This document shows, one piece after another, positions 1 through 7,850 of a stretch of 41,451 nt of DNA. This DNA comes from Marisimplicoccus sp038110465 (lineage in GTDB: Bacteria; Bacteroidota; Bacteroidia; Flavobacteriales; Flavobacteriaceae): positions 1 to 41,451 of the forward strand of contig JAYNJU010000008.1 in NCBI GenBank assembly GCA_038110465.1, given 5' to 3'. The notes under the pieces were generated by a model. It had not been told where the DNA came from. It searched no databases and saw only the letters and a list, made by a program, of their open reading frames with translations. The translations under genes and the position numbers were made by a program. Positions within the stretch are counted from its first letter, which is position 1, and the number at the start of each line of letters is the position of its first letter.

Positions 1-1126
1 CTAGGCCATCAGTATTTGAGGAATTAACTTCTTTTTGAACTGCAATAGCAAGTTTTTGATCTTTATCGGACCACTCTGGTAATCCAACTTCTTGAATGTT
101 TTCATACATTTCTTCAGCAATAGTTCTATTAAAATGTCTTGGCCAAGCAGTTCCTAGTATTCTTGAAGTAAAAGAGGTGTTAGTCATCAAAGCAGCACCT
201 TCAGCCATTTTATTTGCTGTATCATACATATCCATTATTCCTTCATAAGTTACATCTCTGAAGTAAAACCAAATTGATGCTTTTGAAGGCACAACATTTG
301 GTTGATCTCCAGAATCAGTAAAAATAGAGTGAGACCTTTTTAATGGATGTAAGTGCTCCCTTTTGTAGTTCCACGCTATGTTCATTAATTCAGCAGCATC
401 AAGGGCACTTCTTCCTCTCCATGGAGCTCCAGCAGAGTGAGCTGTTTCACCATTAAAAGTATATTCAACAGAAATAAGTCCAGTACCTGTTGCAGGACCC
501 CATGATACGCCCAAATTACTACTAACATGAGTAAATATACACATGTCTATATCATCAAAGTATCCATCTCTTACATACCACGCTTTTGTTCCAATTTGCT
601 CCTCAGCTACTCCGGGCCATACTACAAGTTTACCTGGTATATTATTTTCTTGCATTACTTTTTTAACAGATAAAGCAGCAGTAATTACAACTGGTAATCC
701 AGAATTATGACCTTCTCCATGACCTGGGGCACCTTCAACCATTGGTTTATGATAGGCTACACCTGGATACTGAGATGCAACTGGTATTCCATCAATATCA
801 CTTCCAAGGGCTATGGTAGGTCCTCCCTCACCATTTGACCATGTAGCAAACCATGCTGTTGGTACACCTGAAATTCCATTTTCAATCGAAAATCCATTTT
901 CCTCAAGTATATTGGTAAGATATTTTGAAGTTTCAAATTCTTGAAATCCAAGTTCAGCAAAACTAAATACTTTATCTACCATGATTTGAGTAGATTTTTT
1001 GTCACTTTCAACCAATTGTGAAACTTGATTTTTAAGGTTATTAATCTTTCTTTTAGAAAAATTATTCTGAGAGTTTAGAGTTAAAATTGAGCATACAATA
1101 AGTATGGATGATAAAAGGTTTTTCAT
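1..1126 (-). CDS. Secreted M20 family (AbgB-like) amidohydrolase, 3' part beyond window
   Basis: The frame runs open from an ATG at 1126 to the window edge, giving 375 residues of a protein whose family is usually about 480 to 550 long. Residues 1-19 look like a signal peptide (Lys, then a hydrophobic stretch), so the enzyme should act outside the cytoplasm. The remainder reads as an M20D metallopeptidase most like AbgB (aminobenzoyl-glutamate hydrolase subunit B): FAELGFQEFE (55-64), GSDIDGIP (108-115), GHGEGHN (135-141), an EE pair at 175-176 and the dimerisation-domain stretch GETAHSAGAPWRG (226-238). These hold the expected His, Asp and Glu metal and catalytic positions. The natural substrate cannot be read from the sequence; AbgB-like proteins in Bacteroidota are generic amidohydrolases. 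It starts 16 bases after the stop of the NagB-like/PIG-L gene and is probably co-transcribed with it. Confidence 0.85.
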   Translation of the reverse strand, partial: MKNLLSSILIVCSILTLNSQNNFSKRKINNLKNQVSQLVESDKKSTQIMVDKVFSFAELGFQEFETSKYLTNILEENGFSIENGISGVPTAWFATWSNGEGGPTIALGSDIDGIPVASQYPGVAYHKPMVEGAPGHGEGHNSGLPVVITAALSVKKVMQENNIPGKLVVWPGVAEEQIGTKAWYVRDGYFDDIDMCIFTHVSSNLGVSWGPATGTGLISVEYTFNGETAHSAGAPWRGRSALDAAELMNIAWNYKREHLHPLKRSHSIFTDSGDQPNVVPSKASIWFYFRDVTYEGIMDMYDTANKMAEGAALMTNTSFTSRILGTAWPRHFNRTIAEEMYENIQEVGLPEWSDKDQKLAIAVQKEVNSSNTDGL

Positions 1127-1142
1127 ATTGTTTATTTTTTAT

Positions 1143-3062
1143 TTAATAATAATGTCTTTTAAAAGACTCTATTGCAGCATAATCTGCTAGTCCTAAATTT
1201 TTATATTTAAGAGCTGTTTCACTATTTCTTTCTTCTGCTCTGACCCAAAACTCTCTATGATCTTGTCCTTGAAACATAACCCCGTCTTTTTGTGTCTGAT
1301 GGAAAAAAATTGCTTTTCTTTTTCTAAGTACTTGTGCAGGACTCATTGGTACTGCCATGTCTACTTCATGTATATCCCAATCTAGCCATGCACCTCTGTA
1401 AAGCCATAGCCAACAATCTTTAATAAACTTTTCTCCCTTTAAAGTGTTTAGCGCATCTAAAATAATATCTAAACATACCTTGTGAGTTCCATGTGGATCT
1501 TCAAGATCTCCAGCAGCAAAAATTTGATGAGGTTTAATTTTATTTAGTAGCGAAGCTGTAATTAAGACATCTTTTTTTGATGGTGGATTCTTTTTTATTC
1601 TTCCAGTATCATAAAATGGCAGATTCATAAAATGAGTATTTGAATCAGGTATTCCTATGTACCTTGTAGCGGCAATAGCCTCTCGTTTTCTGATAAAACC
1701 TTTTAAATTCCTGACAGCTTGTGAATCGATTTTATCAGGTTTATTATTCTTCAATTCTTTTATTAAGGATGAAATTGATTGTTTTGAATCATTTGGGAAC
1801 ATATCTTTTGAAACCTCAATGAATTTTAATGCATCGTGATCTGAAACTGCTATGTTTCCCTTTACTTGATATGCTACGTGAACTTCATGACCCTGAGAAA
1901 CTAATCTATCAAATGTTCCTCCCATTGATACCACATCATCATCTGGATGTGGGCTGAAAATAATTATTCTTTTAGAATTTGGACTTTTTCTCTCTGGTCT
2001 TGTTGAATCATCAGCCCCTGGTTTACCTCCAGGCCAACCACTTATTGTATTTTGAAAGTGATTAAACATTTTAATATTTAAATCATAGGCAGACCCTTCT
2101 TGGGCAAGTAAATCTGAGAGACCATTTTTATTATAGTCCTCATCGGTCAATTTCAATATTGATTTTCCAGTAGATTCTGAAAGCCAGACAATTGCTCTTT
2201 TCTTTAGCGAATCAGTCCAATCACATGATTGAACTATCCAGGGAGTTTTAAATCTTGTTAATTCACATGAAGACTCTTTATCTAAAACTAAAGTAGTGTT
2301 TTTATGATTTTGAAGATATGTTGTCGGTATTAATGATGTTACAACATCTTCAACAGATTTTTTAACAATTAAACTTTTGTGTATACCCCATGCCATAACT
2401 ATAATTCTTTTTGAATTAAATATAGTTCTAACCCCCATAGTTATAGCTTTTGATGGAACATTTTCAATTCCATTAAAACTTTTACTTGCATCAAATCTCG
2501 TTGTATGATCTAATGTGATTAATCTAGTCAAAGAATTAAAATGTGATCCTGGCTCATTAAAACCAATATGACCGGTTCTACCTATTCCAAGTAATTGAAT
2601 ATCAATCCCCCCCTCAGCTTCAATCTTTTTTTCATATTCTTGACAGTATTTCTTTACTTCTTTCTCACTAATCTCTCCAGACGGAATATTTATATTCTCT
2701 TTTGAGATATCAATATGATCAAATAAGTTTTCCATCATAAAATGGTGGTAACTATTAATGTCATCTTTTTTTATCCCAAAATATTCATCAAGGTTAAAAG
2801 CAATTACATTTTTAAAGCTTAGAGATTCATCTTGGTGAATTCTAATCATCTCCTTATAAACTTGAGTTGGAGATGAACCAGTTGCAAAACCTATTACACA
2901 GTTTTTATTTTTTTCTTGTTTTGATTTAACTAATTCACAAATCTCTCTTGCAATTTCTTTAGATGCATCATAAGAGCTTTCAAGTATAACAGTATGAAGT
3001 TTTTCAAATCTAGTCGCCTCGTTGATTCCCGGTGACTGATACTTTAGGTTTTTTTTAGCCAT
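1143..3062 (-). CDS. NagB-like / PIG-L (LmbE) deacetylase fusion protein
   Basis: A two-domain protein of 639 residues. Residues about 20-300 are a glucosamine-6-phosphate deaminase fold with ATGSSP (60-65), NLDEY (90-94) and GRTGHIGFNEPG (161-172). Residues about 363-600 are a PIG-L/LmbE-type zinc N-deacetylase with the PHPDDD metal motif (371-376) and DPHGTH (522-527). True NagB turns glucosamine-6-P into fructose-6-P and ammonia; PIG-L enzymes remove acetyl groups from N-acetylglucosaminyl conjugates. The fusion suggests deacetylation coupled to an amino-sugar reaction, but the family is uncharacterised as far as I know. The position of E. coli NagB Asp141 is Thr163 here, while His143 and Glu148 have counterparts (His165, Glu170), so deaminase activity should not be assumed. 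There is no signal peptide, so it is cytoplasmic. It is the first gene of a two-gene unit with the M20 peptidase. Confidence 0.9.
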   Translation of the reverse strand: MAKKNLKYQSPGINEATRFEKLHTVILESSYDASKEIAREICELVKSKQEKNKNCVIGFATGSSPTQVYKEMIRIHQDESLSFKNVIAFNLDEYFGIKKDDINSYHHFMMENLFDHIDISKENINIPSGEISEKEVKKYCQEYEKKIEAEGGIDIQLLGIGRTGHIGFNEPGSHFNSLTRLITLDHTTRFDASKSFNGIENVPSKAITMGVRTIFNSKRIIVMAWGIHKSLIVKKSVEDVVTSLIPTTYLQNHKNTTLVLDKESSCELTRFKTPWIVQSCDWTDSLKKRAIVWLSESTGKSILKLTDEDYNKNGLSDLLAQEGSAYDLNIKMFNHFQNTISGWPGGKPGADDSTRPERKSPNSKRIIIFSPHPDDDVVSMGGTFDRLVSQGHEVHVAYQVKGNIAVSDHDALKFIEVSKDMFPNDSKQSISSLIKELKNNKPDKIDSQAVRNLKGFIRKREAIAATRYIGIPDSNTHFMNLPFYDTGRIKKNPPSKKDVLITASLLNKIKPHQIFAAGDLEDPHGTHKVCLDIILDALNTLKGEKFIKDCWLWLYRGAWLDWDIHEVDMAVPMSPAQVLRKRKAIFFHQTQKDGVMFQGQDHREFWVRAEERNSETALKYKNLGLADYAAIESFKRHYY

Positions 3063-3086
3063 TTTTTATATTACACTATGAAATCA

Positions 3087-3110
3087 CAAAGTTAATAATG
3101 TTTTATTCAA
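3087..3110 (-). promoter_or_regulatory. Candidate Bacteroidota-type promoter for the NagB-like/PIG-L gene
   Basis: On the minus strand TAACTTTG (3094 down to 3087) matches the Bacteroidota -7 consensus TAnnTTTG and ends 24 bases before the ATG. A TTG lies 13 bases upstream, closer than the roughly 19-20 bases reported for this sigma factor class. It sits in the 104-base gap between divergent genes. The assignment is by motif only. Confidence 0.35.
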
Positions 3111-3166
3111 TTTATAATTATGTTTTTTTAATTTTACAAAATCAAAAAAATCTCTAAAATCTTATT

Positions 3167-4090
3167 ATGAATACAATCATCATAGGTAGCGGCCCAGCAG
3201 GTTATACAGCAGCTATTTATGCTGCAAGAGCAGATTTAAAACCTATTATTTTTACTGGATTGGAACCAGGTGGTCAATTAACTACAACAACTGAGGTTGA
3301 TAATTTTCCTGGCTATCCAAATGGTGTTGATGGTCCAACTATGATGAATGAACTAAAAGCTCAAGCAGAGAGATTTGGCACTAAGGTTATTCTTGATTTT
3401 ATTTCAAAAGTTGAATTTTCAAAAGAAAAAGGAGGAATTCATAAAATTTATACTCAAAATGGTGAAGAAATTAAATCAAAAACTGTAATAATTTGCACTG
3501 GTGCATCTGCAAAATATCTTGGTTTACCAAGTGAGCAAAAATTAATTGGTGGTGGAGTATCTGCTTGTGCTGTCTGCGATGGATTCTTCTATAAAGACCA
3601 AGATGTTGCAATAGTTGGAGGTGGTGATAGTGCAATAGAAGAGGCTACATATTTGGCAAAAATTTGTAGGCATGTTACCATGCTAGTTAGGAAAGATCAT
3701 TTTAGAGCTTCAAAAGCAATGCAACATAGGTTGAAAAACTTTGAAAATATTAAAGTTTTATTTAATCATGAAATTGAAGAGGTAATAGGAGATACAGTTG
3801 TTACTGGAATTAAAATTAAAAACAGTCAAGATAATAGTATTTCAAAAATTGACATAACAGGTTTATTCATAGCTATTGGGCATACCCCTAATACAGGTAT
3901 CTTTAAGGGTATTATTGATATGGATGATAGCGGATATATTATAACAGACAAGACATCAACTAAGACTAATATACCTGGTGTATTTGCAGCTGGAGATGTT
4001 CAAGATAAAGATTACAGACAAGCTATAACTGCGGCAGGAACAGGTTGTATGGCAGCTTTAGATGCTGAAAGGTATTTACAAGAAATTTAA
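3167..4090 (+). CDS. trxB: Thioredoxin reductase
   Basis: A 307-residue flavoprotein that passes electrons from NADPH through FAD to thioredoxin in the cytosol. The FAD-binding GSGPAGYTAA is at residues 7-16, the redox-active CAVC disulfide at 134-137 and the NADPH-binding GGGDSA at 151-156. The C-terminal FAD motif AAGDVQDKDYRQ also fits the family. Length and motif order match bacterial low-molecular-weight TrxB. Its likely partner thioredoxin is encoded at 41133-41450 in this same window but far away, so they are not one operon. It stands alone between a divergent gene upstream and a convergent gene with which it shares four bases at the stop codons. Confidence 0.97.
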   Translation: MNTIIIGSGPAGYTAAIYAARADLKPIIFTGLEPGGQLTTTTEVDNFPGYPNGVDGPTMMNELKAQAERFGTKVILDFISKVEFSKEKGGIHKIYTQNGEEIKSKTVIICTGASAKYLGLPSEQKLIGGGVSACAVCDGFFYKDQDVAIVGGGDSAIEEATYLAKICRHVTMLVRKDHFRASKAMQHRLKNFENIKVLFNHEIEEVIGDTVVTGIKIKNSQDNSISKIDITGLFIAIGHTPNTGIFKGIIDMDDSGYIITDKTSTKTNIPGVFAAGDVQDKDYRQAITAAGTGCMAALDAERYLQEI

Positions 4091-5223
4091 TTCCTTTTTG
4101 AAGCAATAATCCATCTTTTTGGCAAATTATCACCTAATGAAGCTTGATAGTCTTCTTCAAGACATGGAATATATTTAGAAACTTTTTTATCGATTGATTT
4201 TATTTCCATCCACCATCTATTAGTAATCTTGCTTTTAAAAAAAACTAAATCGTTTCCAGAAGTTTGAACAATATATTTATAGAACTTATTCGAGTCATTA
4301 AAATTAATTTCATTAGTTCTATTTCTGACCCCATCTATAAAATACCAAATTATTTCGGCGTATAATTTATTTGAAATTTTGGTTTCTAATAATTCAAATA
4401 GTCCGAAGAATTGCGTTTTAAAACTTGATCCAGCATATTTTGCTAAAATACATGCGAGTCTTGGATTAATTCCATTAGGATATGAAATATCAGAGCTAAC
4501 ATTAGAATTAAATGATAATGATTTAACATCAAAGCCTACAATGTTTGCATCCCTTATAAATGGTTCAGCCTTATTGTTGTTCTCGGAAATTTCTCCTAAG
4601 GAAATATATTCAAAAAATAATTTTTCCATTAGCTCTATTTCATCAGTAGAACATAGATGTCTTTGGTAGCCAATATTAGTAAAATCGTTTAGTTTGTTTG
4701 ATTCATCTATAATTATTTTATTCATGTAAGACCTGCCTGAGACTATATCAGAGTCTTGATAAAGATCAAATTGATTATCAATGGATACAATATTTACTTT
4801 ATTTTTTAATGAATTAAAAGATTTAAAAATTGGAAAAATCAGATCATTACTTCCTCCAATTATTATTAAAATTTTATTATTTGTAACTACTTCATTACAA
4901 ATTTCATATATCGCATGGTAAGTATCTTCAACAGTTTCACCATTTGGAAGATCACCAATGTCTGCGATCTTATGTTTCCAATCTCCATATTTTAATTGAT
5001 AAAACTCTTTTCTAAATATATTTAAATCTTGACTATGAGAATTAAAAGAGGAATTTCTGATCTCAGTTACACCTAGTATTAAGATTGAAGCTTCATCAAT
5101 ATTAGGTAAACCATAACTTTCACTATGATATGTAATATTTTTTATAATTGAACCTTGTAATTGAACTTTATCTATTTCATCAATTAAGCTATTTGAAATT
5201 GGCTTAAGTAACTCAAGGCTCAT
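4087..5223 (-). CDS. Arginase/formimidoylglutamase-fold protein, probably without metal site
   Basis: A 378-residue protein resembling the ureohydrolase (arginase) family annotated as formimidoylglutamase in many Flavobacteriia. The fold signatures are present in weakened form: IIGGSNDL at 121-128 where active enzymes have GGxH, SIDNQFD at 147-153 where they have DAHxD, and GFDVKSLS at 230-237 where they have DxDxxD. The ligand His, His and Asp are therefore Asn, Gln and Lys, so a di-manganese centre is unlikely. I read it as a pseudoenzyme or a repurposed member. It overlaps topA by four bases (ATGA) and is surely co-transcribed with it; a functional tie to topoisomerase is unknown. The 3' end overlaps the convergent trxB by four bases. 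Confidence 0.75.
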   Translation of the reverse strand: MSLELLKPISNSLIDEIDKVQLQGSIIKNITYHSESYGLPNIDEASILILGVTEIRNSSFNSHSQDLNIFRKEFYQLKYGDWKHKIADIGDLPNGETVEDTYHAIYEICNEVVTNNKILIIIGGSNDLIFPIFKSFNSLKNKVNIVSIDNQFDLYQDSDIVSGRSYMNKIIIDESNKLNDFTNIGYQRHLCSTDEIELMEKLFFEYISLGEISENNNKAEPFIRDANIVGFDVKSLSFNSNVSSDISYPNGINPRLACILAKYAGSSFKTQFFGLFELLETKISNKLYAEIIWYFIDGVRNRTNEINFNDSNKFYKYIVQTSGNDLVFFKSKITNRWWMEIKSIDKKVSKYIPCLEEDYQASLGDNLPKRWIIASKRN

Positions 5224-7670
5224 TTTTTCTTTTTTGGATTTAAATATTCTTTAGCAATTTCTAAAGTAATTTTTTTGGGGTCAATCTCTTTAGGTATTTC
5301 AATTTTCTTTTTACCCATTGAGATAATAGATCTACCCCATCTTCCCTTTTCAATTTTTATTCCATCTTCAACCCATTCAGAAATTAATTTTTCTTTTTCT
5401 TTTTGAATTTTTGCCTCAATTAATTCCTCAATATTCATTTCAGTTAGATTGTCAAAATCATAATTTTTATTGACATTAATAAACATTTCGTTCCACTTAA
5501 TAAATGGGCCAAATCTTCCTTTACCTTTAGTAACAGGTAATTCTCTATAAAAATGAATTGGCTCCTCTGATTTTAGTTTTTGATCTATTAAATTAATTGC
5601 AGTTTCAAGCTCTACTGAATGGGGGTCTTGATCTCTTGGAATAGATATAGACTTAGAAGAAAACTTAATATATGGACCATATCTTCCATTATTAATAGAG
5701 ATAACTTCTCCTTTATAGTTACCAATTTCTTTTGGAAACTTAAATAATTCAAGAGCCTCTTCTAGTGTGATAGATTCTAATTGTTGTTCTGGAGTTAAAC
5801 TAGCAAAAAGTGGTTTTTCATCTTCATCAATATTCCCAATTTGTGCAATTGGACCGAATTTACCCAACCTTACTTTTACAACTCTTCCAGAAGAAGGGTC
5901 ATTTCCCAATATCTTTTCTCCAGATTGTCTTTCTGCATTATCTTTAACCTCACTAACATTCAGTTGGAAACTTTTATAAAAATTTTTAATAATTTCTGTC
6001 CAATTTTGATTACCCTCAGCAATTTTATCAAAGTTTTTTTCAACTTCAGCTGTAAATCCATAATCAAGAATTTGAGTAAAATTATCAACTAAAAAATCAT
6101 TTACAATTATTCCTATATCAGTTGGAATAAGCTTTCCTTTATTTGATCCTGTTTTTTCTTTTAGATTAGATTCAGTAATAGTTCCGTTTTTTAATTCAAT
6201 AACATTATACGTCCTTTCTGTCCCTTCATTATTACCTTTTGTTATATATTCTCTATTTTGAATTATTGAAATAGTAGTTGCATATGTTGCAGGTCTTCCA
6301 ATTCCTAATTCTTCTAGTTTTTTCACAAGAGAAGCCTCAGTATATCTTGAAGGAGGTCTAGTGTAAAGTTGTCTTGAGTAAATATTTGTAAGATCTAGAG
6401 ATTCTCCAACATTTAATGGGGGTAAAATATTTTTTTCTTCTTCAATGTCATCATCATTACCTTCATTATATACTCTAAGAAATCCATCAAACTTTATTAC
6501 CTCTCCCCTAGCTATATATTTATGATTAAAAGAATTAGAAAAAATATTAGCTACTGTTCTTTCAATTTTAGCATCTGACATTTGAGAAGAAATGGTTCTA
6601 TTCCAAATTAATTGGTAAAGCCTTTGCTGATCATAATCAGAGGGGATATCTTCTACATTTATATCAGTTGGCCTAACTGCTTCATGAGCTTCTTGAGCTG
6701 ATTTATTTTTATTTGAATATTTTCTCAAAAACACATATTCATTACCATATTTTGCTTGGATTTTATTAACAATTGAGGATTTGGCTTCATCTGAAATTGT
6801 TACACTATCAGTTCTCATGTAAGTAATTAAACCAGCTTCATAAAGTTTTTGAGCAGTAGACATAGTTCTAGTAACACCAAAACCAAGTTTCCTTGAAGCT
6901 TCTTGCTGGAGAGTTGAGGTTGTAAATGGTGGAGTAGGAGATTTTTTTGATGGATTTTTATCTACACTGGAGACTTTAAAGCTTGAGTTAATATTATTCT
7001 CTAAAAAATCCTTGACCTCATCAATATTAGAGAATTTAGTATCTAATTCTGCTTTAAAATTTGAACCTGAATTTGTAATAAAAAAGGCTGTGACTTTATA
7101 ATTACTTACAGATTCAAAGTTTTTGATTTCTCTTTCTTTTTCAACAATTAACCTAACTGAAACAGATTGAACCCTACCAGCAGATAGGCCTGCTTTAACT
7201 TTTCTCCATAGGACTGGAGAAAGCTCATAACCAACAAGTCTATCCAGTACTCTTCTAGCTTGTTGAGCATTGACTAAATTATAATCGATTTCTCTAGGGT
7301 TATTTAGTGCCCTATCTATAGCTGACTTAGTAATTTCATGAAAAACTATTCTTTCATAGTTTTTATTACTTAAATTTAAATTTTCATACAAGTGCCATGC
7401 GATTGCTTCACCTTCTCTATCTTCATCGCTGGCTAGCCATACTTTATCAGAATCCTTAACATATTTTTTTAAATCTCTTACTACAGGTTTCTTATCAGCT
7501 GGAATAATATATTTTGGTTTAAAATCATTTTCAACATCAACTCCAAGCTCTTTAACAGGCAGGTCAGAAATATGCCCAACACATGAGACAACTTTAAAGT
7601 CTTTACCTAAAATTTTTTCTATGGTTTTAGCTTTTGTAGCAGATTCAACAATAACTAAATTCTTTGCCAT
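5220..7670 (-). CDS. topA: DNA topoisomerase I (type IA)
   Basis: An 816-residue type IA topoisomerase that relaxes negative supercoils. The N-terminal Toprim domain starts at LVIVESATKAKTIEKILG (5-22) and carries DEDREGEAIAWH. The catalytic tyrosine is Tyr284 in TYMRTDS, followed by the domain with EAHEAVRPTDI and GIGRPATYA. The C-terminal third has no Cys4 zinc fingers but several Toprim-C repeats, each with a GR(Y/F/W)G core (GKFGP, GRYGPYIK, GRFGPFIK, GRWGRSI), as is usual in this phylum. A lysine-rich tail ends the protein. The start is fixed by the conserved AKNLVIVESATKA. It is first in a two-gene unit with the arginase-fold gene and divergent from miaB. Confidence 0.97.
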   Translation of the reverse strand: MAKNLVIVESATKAKTIEKILGKDFKVVSCVGHISDLPVKELGVDVENDFKPKYIIPADKKPVVRDLKKYVKDSDKVWLASDEDREGEAIAWHLYENLNLSNKNYERIVFHEITKSAIDRALNNPREIDYNLVNAQQARRVLDRLVGYELSPVLWRKVKAGLSAGRVQSVSVRLIVEKEREIKNFESVSNYKVTAFFITNSGSNFKAELDTKFSNIDEVKDFLENNINSSFKVSSVDKNPSKKSPTPPFTTSTLQQEASRKLGFGVTRTMSTAQKLYEAGLITYMRTDSVTISDEAKSSIVNKIQAKYGNEYVFLRKYSNKNKSAQEAHEAVRPTDINVEDIPSDYDQQRLYQLIWNRTISSQMSDAKIERTVANIFSNSFNHKYIARGEVIKFDGFLRVYNEGNDDDIEEEKNILPPLNVGESLDLTNIYSRQLYTRPPSRYTEASLVKKLEELGIGRPATYATTISIIQNREYITKGNNEGTERTYNVIELKNGTITESNLKEKTGSNKGKLIPTDIGIIVNDFLVDNFTQILDYGFTAEVEKNFDKIAEGNQNWTEIIKNFYKSFQLNVSEVKDNAERQSGEKILGNDPSSGRVVKVRLGKFGPIAQIGNIDEDEKPLFASLTPEQQLESITLEEALELFKFPKEIGNYKGEVISINNGRYGPYIKFSSKSISIPRDQDPHSVELETAINLIDQKLKSEEPIHFYRELPVTKGKGRFGPFIKWNEMFINVNKNYDFDNLTEMNIEELIEAKIQKEKEKLISEWVEDGIKIEKGRWGRSIISMGKKKIEIPKEIDPKKITLEIAKEYLNPKKKK

Positions 7671-7850
7671 GATCTAAATTTTGGGGCTAAATGTAAATAG
7701 ATTTATTGTTTTGAGTCAAAAAAAAATCAAAATTTTAAAATTTGTAAAACAAAATCTTTAACAAATTAAGTGTTGAGATATACTTAAATACTGACAAATT
7801 GGCATATAATAAAATAAATCATTAATTTTGTTTTTTTAAATTATTCTAGC

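Noticed and set aside
4379..4669. Plus-strand open frame of 96 codons inside the arginase-like gene
   Set aside because: It is antisense to a better supported gene, has no recognisable motif and no plausible context; other internal open frames were dropped for the same reason.
7805..7810. Perfect TATAAT as a miaB promoter
   Set aside because: No TTGACA-like box at 16-18 bases, and the hexamer is expected by chance in such A+T-rich DNA.
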